DNA of 64,000 nt, taken from positions 340,777 through 404,776 of the forward strand of contig NZ_JACERN010000039.1 in NCBI RefSeq assembly GCF_013911085.1, given 5' to 3'. This DNA is from Aquitalea aquatica. Its GTDB lineage: Bacteria; Pseudomonadota; Gammaproteobacteria; Burkholderiales; Chromobacteriaceae. Below the pieces are notes generated by a model. That model saw nothing but the letters and a program-made list of their open reading frames with translations. It had not been told where the DNA came from and did no database searches. Position numbers and translations under genes: made by a program. Positions 26,919 through 36,272 of the stretch are shown here, piece by piece. Within the stretch, counting starts at the first letter, position 1, and each line of letters starts with the position of its first letter.

Positions 26919-28196
26919 TCAGGTGGGTTTCCCTGTCGGCAGCGCAGCCGACATGGCCCCATGCATGTCGCGTGCTGCCACCGCCAGAATGGCCGGATCA
27001 ATGCGCTGTTGCGCCGCCAGTTGCTGCAGGGTGGCCAGCACCGCGTCGGCACTGAGTCCGGCACGATAGGGCCTGTCCTGGGCCAGTGCCTGGAAAATGT
27101 CGGCCACGCGCAGGATGCGTGCTTCGATGCACATGCTGGCTGCACTCAGATGGAAGGGATAGCCGCCGCCATCCGGCTCTTCGTGGTGATAGGCAGCCCA
27201 GCAGGCGATTTCTTCAAAGCCGCGGATATGTCGCAGGATCTGGTAGGTTTCAAAGCTATGGGCATTGATCAGGCTGCGTTCGCGGCTGGTGAGCCCGGCG
27301 GGCTTTTCCAGAATTTCATCCGGCACGCGCAGCTTGCCCAGATCATGCAGCAGGGCGGCGATTTCCAGCTGGTCGCAACGGCCAGGCGTCAGCCCTAGTC
27401 GCTCGGCCAGCCAGCGCGACAGCCCGGCCACGCCTTGCGAGTGGCGCGCGGTAAACGGGCTTTTGGCATCGACAATGCAGGAAAACAGCGTGGCCAATTG
27501 CTTGAGCTGTGCCGTGCTGGCAGTGCAGGGCAGGCTGAGCTCGCGCATATCCTGCAGCATGCCGGCAATACCGCGTGGCTCCAGCTGCAACCAAAAGGCT
27601 TCGGCCTGCGATGCTTGCAGAAAAGCCTCGACCAGCTGTGGGGCAAAGTGCTGGCCGCTGCGCTGGGCGATCTGCTCTCGAATAGCCGGCGTGTGGCTCA
27701 GCAGCTCGCCACCGCTGTAGAAGGCCGCGGCCATGGCGTCTACCCGGTCTACCAGATAGATCAGGTTGGCCTGCTCGGCTATTTCGCGACAGAGGCCAGG
27801 CATGGCCACCAGTTTTTCCCACGGGGTGTGGTGATAGCGTACCGGCTCGGCCATGGCTGCCAGCGGGGTAAAGCCGGCCAATAGCGCTGCACCGGTCAGG
27901 CAATGCTGTTGGGAGCCGGCCCAGTCGAACTCGCTGACCAGGTGGTGATGGGTGCGGGTGGAGGAGACGCCGACATCGTGCAGCAGGCCCAGATCGAACA
28001 GAAAGCTGGCCTGTGCCCGGCTCAGGCCCAGCGTCAGTGCGCAGTGATAAGCCATGATGCCGACCCGCTTGCCGTGGGCCACGTCATCGATGCCCACCAG
28101 ATCAAGGGCATCAGACAGTGCGTGAATCACTTCGCGCAGGTCGACATGGATGCTGCAGTCGTCATGGACGCTGCGGCTGGCGGTGACATTGGACAT
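26919..28196 (-). CDS. HD-GYP-type phosphodiesterase with two HD domains
   Basis: 425 residues from the ATG at 28196; another ATG at 28247 is in frame and neither has a clear ribosome-binding site. A first HD domain occupies about 30-200 (HGKRVGIMAYHCALTLGLS, LLHDVGVSS). The C-terminal 245-420 is a full HD-GYP domain with ARHSQGVAGL, ALLHDLGKLRVPDEI and the defining HHEEPDGGGYP. HD-GYP proteins hydrolyse cyclic di-GMP (or cGAMP in some bacteria) at a bi-iron centre. There is no receiver domain, so the N-terminal HD-like half may be the sensor. It is flanked on both sides by copies of a 140-bp repeat. Confidence 0.88.
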   Translation of the reverse strand: MSNVTASRSVHDDCSIHVDLREVIHALSDALDLVGIDDVAHGKRVGIMAYHCALTLGLSRAQASFLFDLGLLHDVGVSSTRTHHHLVSEFDWAGSQQHCLTGAALLAGFTPLAAMAEPVRYHHTPWEKLVAMPGLCREIAEQANLIYLVDRVDAMAAAFYSGGELLSHTPAIREQIAQRSGQHFAPQLVEAFLQASQAEAFWLQLEPRGIAGMLQDMRELSLPCTASTAQLKQLATLFSCIVDAKSPFTARHSQGVAGLSRWLAERLGLTPGRCDQLEIAALLHDLGKLRVPDEILEKPAGLTSRERSLINAHSFETYQILRHIRGFEEIACWAAYHHEEPDGGGYPFHLSAASMCIEARILRVADIFQALAQDRPYRAGLSADAVLATLQQLAAQQRIDPAILAVAARDMHGAMSAALPTGKPT

Positions 28197-28296
28197 GGCG
28201 GGCTTTCGCAGGCAAACAAATGACTGGCCTTGATGCCAGTCCCTCATTTCAATCTAATGCATGGCGGGGGTTGGCGAAAGCCGCAAATCCGGCTTG

Positions 28297-28434
28297 GAGT
28301 TTGTTTTCTATCTGCGCTACGCGGGTGATCCTGCATTGAAATCCGTTAAAAATGCGCAGAAACAGGCTATTCATTGCGTTTATTCACGCCCTTGCACCTT
28401 GGCTGTTCCTTCCTTTGCAGATGGTACCCAGGCT
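28297..28434 (+). repeat. 140-bp MITE-like element, diverged copy 2
   Basis: It aligns almost without gaps to copy 1 (26779-26918) in inverse orientation. TACGCGGGTGATCCTGC is shared exactly, as is a block beginning CATTGCG, with the same 41-base spacing between CTGC and CATTGCG. Its ends are more decayed than those of copy 1. It lies between the stop of the chemoreceptor gene (28436) and the start of the HD-GYP gene. A small hairpin (AAGCCG 28278-28283 with CGGCTT 28290-28295) sits just outside its left end. Confidence 0.6.
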
Positions 28435-28435
28435 G

Positions 28436-30046
28436 TTATAGCCGATACGCCGCCACAATTTCCTGCATGCGCCGGGCCGATGCATCCAGCGCCTGCGCTG
28501 CCGTGGCGGCTGCCGAGGCATCGCTGTTGGTGCTTTGTGCCATCTGGGCGATCTGGTCTACCTGTACCGCGATATCGGTGCTGGCACTGGCCTGTTCACG
28601 GATGGATAGGGTGATGTTACCCACCAGCCCCACCAGGTCGCGGGTGGTGTCACCGATGCGGACAATGGCTTCTTGCGCCATATCGGCCCGCTGCATGCCG
28701 CTTTCCACTCTGGCCACGGTAGCGGCCATGGCCTTGCCGGTTTGCTCGTTGCTGCCGGCAATGGCGCTGATCACGCTGTTGATCTCGCTGGTCATGCTGC
28801 TGGTGCGTTCGGCCAGCTTGCGTACCTCGTCTGCCACCACGGCAAAGCCGCGTCCCTGCTCGCCGGCCCGTGCTGCTTCGATGGCGGCGTTCAGTGCCAG
28901 GAGATTGGTCTGGTCAGCCACCTCCTTGATGACCGAAACCGCCGAAACGATGGAGCGCGCCTGTTCGCCCAGCTGGCGCACGCTATGCGAGGCGGTGCCC
29001 ACCGTGCCGGCAATGTCGCGAATGTCGCTGACGGTACTGCTGACCACCTGTCCGCCACTGCCTGCCAGCTCGCCGGCGTTCACCGCCTGCTCGTTGGTGG
29101 CGGCCGCCTGCATGCCGACATGATTGATGCTGACGGTCAGCTGCTGCACGGTGGCAGCCACGCTGGCCGAGATATCGCTCTGCCGGGCAGCCGTACCGGC
29201 CACTTCGTCTGATGCGCGTGCGACATCGGCAGAGGCCACGGTCAACTGACGGATATTGCCGGTCAATGCGCTCAGGCTGCCCTGCAATCTGCCAATCAGG
29301 CTGTTGAAAGCACTGGCGGTGGCACCCAGCTCGTCATCGCTGTCCTGTGGGGCGCGGCGGGTGAAGTCAAGCGAATCGGCAATGCCGCTAATGGCATTCT
29401 GCAAACCGTTGATCGCCCGGGACAGTGAACGTGCCAGCGACCAGCTCATGCTGCCTACCACCAGCAGGCAGAGCAGCACGGTGGCAAGGCTGAGCAGCTG
29501 CACGAACTGCAGCAGCCCGGTGGCTTGGCCGGCTTCCTGTTGTGTCAGCTGGTAGTTGTAATGCAGATGGCTTTCGCCGGCAGCCAGCACGGCGCGCGCC
29601 GTGGGCACCAGCTGACGCAGCGCCGATTTGGCTGCCACGATATCGCCGTTTTCGGTGGCTTCAAAATAGGGCTTGAGCACCCGGGCGTAGTCGTCCAGCC
29701 GGGCCTGGTCCTGTGCCAGCAGGCGCTGGTCTTCGCTGCTGAGGGCCAGTGCGTGATAGCTTTTCAGTGCGGCACGGGCATCCTGCTCTTCATCAGCAAT
29801 GGCCTTGGGCAAGCGTTGCAATTCATTGGCATTGTCGCTGGCGCCTAGCAGCAGCGAATCGACAGTCATTTTCAGCGTATCGGTCTGAAAGCGCTGCAGG
29901 GTCTCTACGCTGGGCAGGTCGCCCTCCAGCAGGCGCTGGATGAATTGCCCCAGACTGAACTGGGTATAAGCCATGACGCTTCCCAGCATGCACAGCCCCG
30001 TCGTGGTAACGATGGCCAGCATGGTAAGCCTGGACTTGATCTGCAT
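28436..30046 (-). CDS. Methyl-accepting chemotaxis protein
   Basis: 536 residues. Membrane helices at about 8-28 ([19 protein letters not shown]) and 188-208 ([19 protein letters not shown]) enclose a periplasmic helical domain of about 155 residues resembling four-helix-bundle sensors. A HAMP region and the signalling hairpin follow, with the conserved tip [20 protein letters not shown] at about 377-396. The C-terminus ([10 protein letters not shown]) lacks a CheR/CheB-tethering pentapeptide. It is a separate receptor from the Cache-type one at 7828. Ligand unknown. Confidence 0.93.
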   Translation of the reverse strand: MQIKSRLTMLAIVTTTGLCMLGSVMAYTQFSLGQFIQRLLEGDLPSVETLQRFQTDTLKMTVDSLLLGASDNANELQRLPKAIADEEQDARAALKSYHALALSSEDQRLLAQDQARLDDYARVLKPYFEATENGDIVAAKSALRQLVPTARAVLAAGESHLHYNYQLTQQEAGQATGLLQFVQLLSLATVLLCLLVVGSMSWSLARSLSRAINGLQNAISGIADSLDFTRRAPQDSDDELGATASAFNSLIGRLQGSLSALTGNIRQLTVASADVARASDEVAGTAARQSDISASVAATVQQLTVSINHVGMQAAATNEQAVNAGELAGSGGQVVSSTVSDIRDIAGTVGTASHSVRQLGEQARSIVSAVSVIKEVADQTNLLALNAAIEAARAGEQGRGFAVVADEVRKLAERTSSMTSEINSVISAIAGSNEQTGKAMAATVARVESGMQRADMAQEAIVRIGDTTRDLVGLVGNITLSIREQASASTDIAVQVDQIAQMAQSTNSDASAAATAAQALDASARRMQEIVAAYRL

Positions 30047-30412
30047 GGTGCACTCCCTGTTGTGCGCTTCTTCGCCAGCGGCTGCCGACAGGCAGCCGTT
30101 CCCGCTGCCTGTAGCGCAAGGCTGCAGGCATGATTTGATCTGAAACTGATCGGGTGAGGGGAGTCGTAGCAGACGAACTACTGCCGGCTTTTACCGTTTT
30201 TTATCGTTTTATCACTACTGCCAGCTATTTTTTGCCGCGTTGCCCTGCGTTGTGCTGGCCTGTTTCTTTATTGTGCTGGGCAAGCAAGGCAGTAGTTATG
30301 CAGAAATTTGATCAAACATGCAAGATATTTTGCCGGGTGTCGATGCGATTGGCCATGCAGGCTGCGGCGCGGGCGCAACGAATTGCTGCGCGGAGTTGGG
30401 TGGAGGAAAAGC
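30047..30412. other. Non-coding leader region of the chemoreceptor gene
   Basis: About 365 bases without a supported gene. It contains a perfect hairpin CGGCTGCC-GACA-GGCAGCCG (30079-30098) in the 5' leader of the chemoreceptor mRNA, an AT-rich segment with repeated TTTTAYCG, and three copies of ACTACTGCC listed separately. Confidence 0.5.
30176..30297. repeat. Three copies of ACTACTGCC upstream of the chemoreceptor gene
   Basis: AACTACTGCC (30176-30185), ACTACTGCC (30214-30222) and the inverse GGCAGTAGTT (30288-30297). The first and last form a perfect 10-base inverted repeat 122 bases end to end. They flank an AT-rich stretch upstream of the minus-strand chemoreceptor gene, which fits a looped regulatory region, but no regulator can be named. 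Confidence 0.45.
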
Positions 30413-30444
30413 AAAAAGGCCAACTCGTGGGAGCTGGCCTTTTT
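30413..30444 (-). terminator. Intrinsic terminator of the tRNA operon
   Basis: AAAAAGGCCAACTC, GTGG loop, GAGCTGGCCTTTTT. The long stem with one bulge is flanked by A and T runs and lies 9 bases beyond the second tRNA gene. Confidence 0.88.
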
Positions 30445-30452
30445 GGTAATGC

Positions 30453-30529
<77 letters not shown>

Positions 30530-30561
30530 GTGAAGCCTGACAAGTCAAACTTCGCAAACTG

Positions 30562-30638
<77 letters not shown>

Positions 30639-30670
30639 ACGTTTCTCGATGCGCTTGCACCGAGACGCGA

Positions 30671-30699
30671 ACTATACGCAGCGTTTTTTCGGCTGTCAA
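30671..30699 (-). promoter_or_regulatory. Sigma-70 promoter of the tRNA pair
   Basis: On the minus strand TTGACA (30699-30694) and TATAGT (30676-30671) are separated by exactly 17 bases, followed by a GC-rich discriminator as expected for a stringently controlled stable-RNA promoter. The two boxes are nearly identical to those of the rRNA promoter at 63754-63782. Confidence 0.92.
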
Positions 30700-30735
30700 C
30701 CAAAAATGCGTGCGGCCTGCGGCGGGCTTGTCGCC

Positions 30736-31887
30736 TTACAAGGTGTGGCAGCGGTCGCCCTGGCTAAAGCCCTGCCAGTCGATGCTGACGCCACGGCCAA
30801 AGCCGATCACCTTGAACAGCTCGCCCATCTCCTGCATCGACAGCAGTTTTTGCACCATGGCCACCACCGGCAGATAGCTGGCGCTGTCGTCGGCATCCAG
30901 TTCACCCAGTAGCTGGGTGATGCCGGCATTGATCAGGAATTGCGCCTGGGTGGTGTAGCCGATCAGGTCCAGCCCGGCGTCGATGCCGGACTGGGCAATG
31001 GCGGTGAAATCCACGTGGCAGGTCAGGTCCATCAGGCCGGGCAGGAAGAAGGGGTCATCCACCGTGTGGTGGCGGTAATGGCCAATCAGCGTGCCCATAT
31101 GACGTTGCGGATGGTAGAACTCGCTCGCCGGGTAGCCGTAATCCACCAGCAAGATGGCCCCGCGCACCAGATGGCGCGCCAGGGTGTGGATAAAGGCGGT
31201 GTTGCTCAGGCTCAGTTCGCTGATATAGCCCTCTTGCCGGATATTCAGCGCTGCGGCCGGTTGTTGCAGGGCCGGGTCCTGGATGGGGCGGTCTTGCCAG
31301 ATGAATTGCTCGCCCTCCAGCGCCACCCCGCGTTGCTGCGGTTCGGGTGTCCAGTGCAACAGCTCGCAGGGCATGGCATCCAGTACTTCGTTGCCGATTA
31401 CCACGCCGTCCAGTTCCGCCGGCAGCACGCTCAGCCATTGCAGGCGGTCGGCCAGATGGGGCAGGGTGGCGCGGATGGCCGTTTGCTGGCGCTCGATCAG
31501 GTCGGCCGACAGGTCGATGATGATGTACTGTTCCGGCAGGCAGCCCAGCTTTTCCAGTTCGGTCAGGATGTCGATGGCCAGCTTGCCGGTGCCGGCACCG
31601 AATTCATATAGCTTGCCGGCGGTTTGCGGCAGCAGCTCGGCAATCTGCCGGGCCAGGGTGCGACCAAAATAGGCCGACATTTCCGGTGCGGTGGTAAAGT
31701 CACCGGCGCTGCCCAGCTTGTGGCTACCGGCCGAGTAATAGCCCAGGCCCGGCGCGTACAGCGCCAGCTCCATATAGCGGGAAAAGGGAATCCAGCCGCC
31801 AGCGTCGCTGATGGCCTGGCGGATATGGGTGCACAGTGCCTGGCTGGTGGCCAGTGCCGCCGTGCTGGGGGCGGGTAAGGTGGTCAT
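30736..31887 (-). CDS. Class I SAM-dependent methyltransferase, MidA/NDUFAF7 family
   Basis: 383 residues from the ATG at 31887, selected because AGGA lies 8 bases upstream; codons further upstream are not family-like. Typical family segments are FSRYMELALYAPGLGYYSAG (about 32-51), TAPEMSAYFGRTLARQ and the SAM-binding YEFGAGTGKLAIDIL. The mitochondrial homologue NDUFAF7 methylates an arginine of a complex I subunit; bacterial members are less studied. The 5' end lies back to back with the divergent pteridine reductase gene. Confidence 0.88.
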   Translation of the reverse strand: MTTLPAPSTAALATSQALCTHIRQAISDAGGWIPFSRYMELALYAPGLGYYSAGSHKLGSAGDFTTAPEMSAYFGRTLARQIAELLPQTAGKLYEFGAGTGKLAIDILTELEKLGCLPEQYIIIDLSADLIERQQTAIRATLPHLADRLQWLSVLPAELDGVVIGNEVLDAMPCELLHWTPEPQQRGVALEGEQFIWQDRPIQDPALQQPAAALNIRQEGYISELSLSNTAFIHTLARHLVRGAILLVDYGYPASEFYHPQRHMGTLIGHYRHHTVDDPFFLPGLMDLTCHVDFTAIAQSGIDAGLDLIGYTTQAQFLINAGITQLLGELDADDSASYLPVVAMVQKLLSMQEMGELFKVIGFGRGVSIDWQGFSQGDRCHTL

Positions 31888-32027
31888 GGAATGCATCCTG
31901 CTACAATGTGCGGCGATTGTGGGCGAAAGCAGGGCGCGGGAGAAGAGGCAGCGCGCATTTTGTTGCCGTCTACCGTTGGCTGGCGCGGGTCGCCGGCAGC
32001 GGGCAACCATTCGGAGATGAACAGCAG

Positions 32028-32801
32028 ATGGTGCTACAGCAAGAAGCAGCCGAGCAGGTGCTCGAACAGCGCGTGGTGTTGATTACCGGTGCGGCGCGCC
32101 GGGTAGGCGCGGGCATTGCCCGCCTGTTGCATGCGCGTGGTGTGCGGCTGGTGTTGCATTATCGCGGCTCGCGCGGTGAGGCCGAGGTGCTGGCGGCCGA
32201 GCTCAATGGCCAGCGTCCGGGTTCGGTGCGGCTGGTGCAGGCCGATCTGCTGGATACGCAGGGCTTGCAGCAGCTGGCAGCGCAGGCGCTGGCGGCGTTT
32301 GGCCGGCTGGATGGCCTGGTCAACAATGCCTCCAGCTTTTTCCCCACCGAGCTGGGTGAGATCGATGAGCTGGCCTGGCACGACCTGATGGGCAGCAATC
32401 TCAAGGCACCGCTGTTCCTCAGCCAGGCGCTGGCACCCGCATTGCGGCGCAGTGGCGGGGCCATTGTCGGCATTTCCGATATTCATGTAGAGCGGCCGAT
32501 GAAGCGCCACGTGGTGTACAACCTGGCCAAGGCCGGCCATGCCCAGCTGATCCGCAGTCTGGCGCTGGAGCTGGCGCCGGATGTGCGGGTGAACGGCGTG
32601 GCACCGGGGGTGAATCTGTGGCCGGAGGGCGAAGCCTCTTTCGATGCGGCCGAGCGCGCGGCCATCGAAGCCACCATTCCGCTGCAGCGCACCGGTCAGC
32701 CGGATGATATCGCCCGTGCAGTGGCCTTTTTGCTGCTGGATGCCAGCTATGTCACCGGCCAGATTCTGGCGGTGGACGGCGGGCGCAGCATCGTGCTGTA
32801 G
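32028..32801 (+). CDS. Short-chain dehydrogenase, pteridine reductase type
   Basis: 257 residues from the ATG at 32028. The N-terminal motif TGAARRVGAGIA fits the TGxxxRxG pattern that marks pteridine reductases (FolM/PTR1) instead of the common SDR TGxxxGxG. VNNASSF and the catalytic YNLAKAGH follow. Such enzymes reduce dihydrofolate, dihydrobiopterin or dihydromonapterin with NADPH. It ends 100 bases before ttcA on the same strand. Confidence 0.85.
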   Translation: MVLQQEAAEQVLEQRVVLITGAARRVGAGIARLLHARGVRLVLHYRGSRGEAEVLAAELNGQRPGSVRLVQADLLDTQGLQQLAAQALAAFGRLDGLVNNASSFFPTELGEIDELAWHDLMGSNLKAPLFLSQALAPALRRSGGAIVGISDIHVERPMKRHVVYNLAKAGHAQLIRSLALELAPDVRVNGVAPGVNLWPEGEASFDAAERAAIEATIPLQRTGQPDDIARAVAFLLLDASYVTGQILAVDGGRSIVL

Positions 32802-32901
32802 GTCTGGCCACCACAGCTGCAGGCCATGCCGGGAAAGAGCGTGGATTTTGGCGGGGAAAAACAGTAAAATCGCCTGTTTTTCAATTTCTTAGCCGTACCC
32901 C

Positions 32902-33882
32902 ATGTCCGAACAGAACGCCGTACTCGACGACAAGGCCAAAAAGGCCTCCTTCGAGGGTAATAAACTGGCCAAGCGCCTGCGTCACCATGTGGGTGATGCC
33001 ATCAATGATTTCAACATGATCGAGCAGGGCGACCGGATCATGGTGTGTCTGTCCGGCGGCAAGGATAGCTACACCATGCTGGACATCCTGCTGGGTCTGC
33101 AAAAATCCGCCCCTATCGACTTCTCCATCGTGGCGGTGAATCTGGACCAGAAACAACCTGGCTTCCCGGAAGACGTGCTGCCTGGTTACCTGGCGTCCAT
33201 CGGTGTGGAATATCGCATCATCGAGGAAGATACCTACTCCATCGTCAAAAAGCTGGTGCCAGAAGGCAAGACCACCTGCAGCCTGTGTTCGCGCCTGCGC
33301 CGTGGCATCCTGTACCGGGTAGCGGACGAACTGGGTGCCACCAAGATCGCGCTGGGTCACCATCGCGACGACATCCTGCACACGCTGTTCCTCAATATGT
33401 TCTACGGCGGCAAGCTCAAGTCCATGCCGCCCAAGCTGGTGTCGGACGACGGCAAGCACATGGTGATCCGCCCGCTGGCCTATTGCCGCGAAAAAGACAT
33501 CATCCGCTACGCCGACTTGCGCCAGTTCCCCATCATTCCGTGCAATCTGTGCGGCTCGCAGCCCAATCTGCAGCGCCAGGTAGTCAAGGAAATGGTCAAC
33601 GACTGGGACAAGCGCTTCCCCGGCCGGGTGGAAAGCATGTTCCGCGCCCTGCAAAACGTGGTGCCGTCGCATTTGTGCGATACCGGGCTGTTCGACTTTG
33701 TCGGCCTGCAAACCGGTGACAGCCCCTTCGAGAACGGCGACACCGCCTTCGACAAGGAAGAGTTCCGCGATCCGCCCATGCCGCTTGAAGATGGTGAAGA
33801 AGCAGCGCAGACGCCTGCACGTCGCACCATCAGTATTCTGGATTCCCGCAAGCCGGGCGAGGGGAGCGCTTGTGGCGCGTAG
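32902..33882 (+). CDS. ttcA: tRNA 2-thiocytidine(32) synthetase
   Basis: 326 residues. The PP-loop SGGKDSYTM lies at about 52-60. The two CxxC pairs that hold the iron-sulfur cluster are [10 protein letters not shown] (Cys126 and Cys129) and CNLCGSQPN (about 214-217). TtcA thiolates C32 in tRNAs for Arg, Ser and others, using persulfide sulfur. The C-terminal 40 residues (from about 285) are an extra low-complexity acidic tail. Its end overlaps the next gene by 11 bases. Confidence 0.97.
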   Translation: MSEQNAVLDDKAKKASFEGNKLAKRLRHHVGDAINDFNMIEQGDRIMVCLSGGKDSYTMLDILLGLQKSAPIDFSIVAVNLDQKQPGFPEDVLPGYLASIGVEYRIIEEDTYSIVKKLVPEGKTTCSLCSRLRRGILYRVADELGATKIALGHHRDDILHTLFLNMFYGGKLKSMPPKLVSDDGKHMVIRPLAYCREKDIIRYADLRQFPIIPCNLCGSQPNLQRQVVKEMVNDWDKRFPGRVESMFRALQNVVPSHLCDTGLFDFVGLQTGDSPFENGDTAFDKEEFRDPPMPLEDGEEAAQTPARRTISILDSRKPGEGSACGA

Positions 33883-34672
33883 AGCTTTGCACCCTTTTCG
33901 CCGCCGCGTGCGTGCCGCGGTAGAAGACATGCCGGAAGTGGAGATTTCCGAAGCCGGCAATATCCGCTCGCTGCATCTGGGCTCGGAAACCATCCAGAGT
34001 TCGATGGACATGGACGAGCCGGCCGAGCTGGTGCTGTCCTACAGCCGCGCCATGATGGCCTTCCTGCTGTGGAACGACGACCCGCGCCATATCTTGCAGA
34101 TCGGCCTGGGCGGCGGCTCCTTCGCCCGCTTCATCGACGAATACCTGCCGGACGCAGTCAGCGTGGCGGTGGATATCAATCCGCAGGTCATTGCCGTGGC
34201 GCGTGCCTTTTTCAAGCTGCCGGAAGAGGGGGATTTCTTCGAAATCATCGAGGCCGACGGTGCGGATTACGTAAAGATTTTCCGTGGCTCCACCGACGCC
34301 ATTCTGGTGGATGGTTTTGATGGCTTGCAGATCGTGGACGAGCTGACCACCGAAGACTTCTTCGAAGACTGCAAGCGTGCACTCAGCCCGCATGGGGTGT
34401 TCGTCACCAACTGGTGGAGCGGCGACAAGCGCTATCACAGCTTTGTCGAGCGCCTGCTCACAGTATTCGAAGGCCGCGTGCTGGAATTGCCTTCGGCCAG
34501 CCATGGCAATGTGGCGGTGATGGCTTTCCGCCAGAGCCCCACACTGACCCAGTGGGAGGCGCTGAAAGAGCGGGCCGACCGCATGGAATGCCGCTTCGGG
34601 CTGGAGTTTGGCGATTTTGTCCAGCGGCTGAAACAGACCAACCAGAGCACGGCCGGGCATCTGCTGATCTGA
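33872..34672 (+). CDS. Spermidine synthase-like (polyamine aminopropyltransferase family) protein
   Basis: 266 residues from a GTG with GGGGAG just upstream; an ATG at 33929 region is a shorter alternative. The SAM/dcSAM-binding core is [20 protein letters not shown], followed by [14 protein letters not shown] and [10 protein letters not shown]. The fold matches SpeE, but the N-terminal tetramerisation domain is reduced and the usual polyamine-binding YxE/DG loop is altered. Many such fused or shortened homologues are not true spermidine synthases. It overlaps ttcA, so the two are translationally coupled. Confidence 0.8.
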   Translation: MARRALHPFRRRVRAAVEDMPEVEISEAGNIRSLHLGSETIQSSMDMDEPAELVLSYSRAMMAFLLWNDDPRHILQIGLGGGSFARFIDEYLPDAVSVAVDINPQVIAVARAFFKLPEEGDFFEIIEADGADYVKIFRGSTDAILVDGFDGLQIVDELTTEDFFEDCKRALSPHGVFVTNWWSGDKRYHSFVERLLTVFEGRVLELPSASHGNVAVMAFRQSPTLTQWEALKERADRMECRFGLEFGDFVQRLKQTNQSTAGHLLI

Positions 34673-34741
34673 GTGTGCTACCTGCTGCCTTGTCGGGCGA
34701 TTTGTCACGTTTGGTAACCCCAGCGGCGTGACAAGCAGGCG

Positions 34742-34747
34742 TATAAT
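34742..34747 (+). promoter_or_regulatory. Candidate -10 box for the glycan operon
   Basis: A perfect TATAAT lies 145 bases before the wbpA start, in the 220-base gap after the spermidine synthase-like gene. No good -35 box is found at 16-18 bases upstream, so an activator may be needed or the match may be by chance. Confidence 0.35.
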
Positions 34748-34892
34748 GTGCCGCGCCAGTGTCAGGGCAGGGTGATGCGCCAGATCAACAAGCCTGGCGG
34801 CAAGCTTCGCTACACTGCCGGACTTTACCGAATTCAGTGCATGGTCGCCGTGGGCGGCCATGGCAGGTTTTTACTTTGTTGGGACTATCATT

Positions 34893-36200
34893 GTGATCAA
34901 GCAGCAACTGCTTAACCGTATCGCGGACAAATCCGCCGTCATCGGCATCGTGGGTCTGGGCTATGTCGGCCTGCCGCTGATGCTGCGTTTTGCCGAAGTG
35001 GGCTACAAGGTACTGGGCTTTGACATCGACCAGAGCAAGGTTGATGCCCTGACTGCCGGCAAGAGCTATATCGAGCATATCAGCGCCGACAGCATCGCCA
35101 CCGCGCTGGAGCGTGGTTTTGAAGCCACCACCGATTTCTCCCGCGCGCCGGAAGCCGACACGCTGATTCTGTGTGTGCCGACCCCGCTGAACAAATACCG
35201 CGAGCCGGATCTGAGCTTCGTACTGGACACCATGGACAGCCTGGTGCCCTATCTGCGCGAAGGCCATCTGGTATCGCTGGAATCCACCACCTATCCGGGT
35301 ACCACCGACGAAGAACTGCTGCCGCGCATGGAATCCCGTGGCTTCAAGGTGGGCGAGAATGCCTTCCTGGTGTTCTCGCCGGAGCGTGAAGATCCGGGCA
35401 ATCCCAACTTCACCACCCGCACCATTCCCAAGGTCTGCGGCGGCTACAGCCCGGCCTGCCAGGAAATCGGCGTGGCGCTGTACAGCGCGGTGATCGACAA
35501 GGTGGTGCCGGTATCCTCCACCCGCGCTGCGGAAATGACCAAGTTGCTGGAAAACATCCACCGTGCGGTGAATATCGGCCTGGTCAACGAAATGAAGATC
35601 GTGGCCGACAAGATGGGCATCGACATTCACGAAGTGATCCGCGCTGCCGCCACCAAGCCTTTCGGCTTCGTACCCTACTATCCGGGTCCGGGCCTGGGCG
35701 GCCACTGCATCCCGATCGACCCGTTCTACCTCACTTGGAAAGCGCGTGAATACGGTGTGAACACCCGTTTCATCGAGCTGGCCGGTGAAGTGAACAGCGC
35801 CATGCCCGATTATGTGGTCGCGAAAGTGGCCGCTGCGCTGAATATCCGCAAGAAGGCCATCAATGGCAGCCGCGTGCTGGTGCTGGGCATTGCCTACAAG
35901 AAGAACGTGGATGACATGCGCGAAAGCCCGTCGGTATTCCTGATGGAAAAACTGCGTGATCTGGGCGCAGAAGTATCCTACAGCGACCCGCACGTGCCGG
36001 TATTCCCCAAGATGCGCGAGCACCACTTCGCGCTGTCCAGCGTGGCGCTGGATGCCGCCACCATCGCCAGCTACGACTGCGTGCTGCTGGCTACCGATCA
36101 CGACAAGTTCGACTATGCAGCGCTGAAGGAGCATGCCCAGCTGATCGTCGACAGCCGTGGCAAGTATCTGGAACCCGCCGACCACATCGTCAAGGCCTGA
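34893..36200 (+). CDS. wbpA: UDP-N-acetyl-D-glucosamine 6-dehydrogenase
   Basis: 435 residues from the GTG at 34893 ([20 protein letters not shown]); an in-frame ATG at 34860 is possible. The NAD motif [12 protein letters not shown] begins near residue 19 and the catalytic cysteine is in [16 protein letters not shown] (about C272). The sequence follows the WbpA/WbpO branch acting on N-acetylated UDP-hexosamines, not UDP-glucose dehydrogenase. It oxidises UDP-GlcNAc to UDP-GlcNAcA with two NAD+, the first step to UDP-GlcNAc(3NAc)A. WbpB, D and E follow downstream. Confidence 0.93.
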   Translation: MIKQQLLNRIADKSAVIGIVGLGYVGLPLMLRFAEVGYKVLGFDIDQSKVDALTAGKSYIEHISADSIATALERGFEATTDFSRAPEADTLILCVPTPLNKYREPDLSFVLDTMDSLVPYLREGHLVSLESTTYPGTTDEELLPRMESRGFKVGENAFLVFSPEREDPGNPNFTTRTIPKVCGGYSPACQEIGVALYSAVIDKVVPVSSTRAAEMTKLLENIHRAVNIGLVNEMKIVADKMGIDIHEVIRAAATKPFGFVPYYPGPGLGGHCIPIDPFYLTWKAREYGVNTRFIELAGEVNSAMPDYVVAKVAAALNIRKKAINGSRVLVLGIAYKKNVDDMRESPSVFLMEKLRDLGAEVSYSDPHVPVFPKMREHHFALSSVALDAATIASYDCVLLATDHDKFDYAALKEHAQLIVDSRGKYLEPADHIVKA

Positions 36201-36221
36201 CCCTGACGGCATGACGCAAGC

Positions 36222-36244
36222 AGGCGACCCCACGGTCGCCTTTT
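36222..36244 (+). terminator. Hairpin with short T run between wbpA and wbpB
   Basis: AGGCGACC, CCAC loop, GGTCGCCT then TTTG. An 8-bp stem with only four T makes it a leaky terminator or attenuator inside the glycan operon, which could lower wbpB expression relative to wbpA. Confidence 0.5.
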
Positions 36245-36272
36245 GCCGTTTAAGCACAGAACGGAACCCACC

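Noticed and set aside
34795..34812. Sequence GGCGGCAAGCTT resembling an RfaH ops element
   Set aside because: Only about half of the ops core matches, with a needed insertion, and no JUMPstart context is seen.
34775..34915. Possible short leader peptide overlapping the wbpA start
   Set aside because: It has a weak GGG upstream but no conserved features or stalling motif; likely chance.
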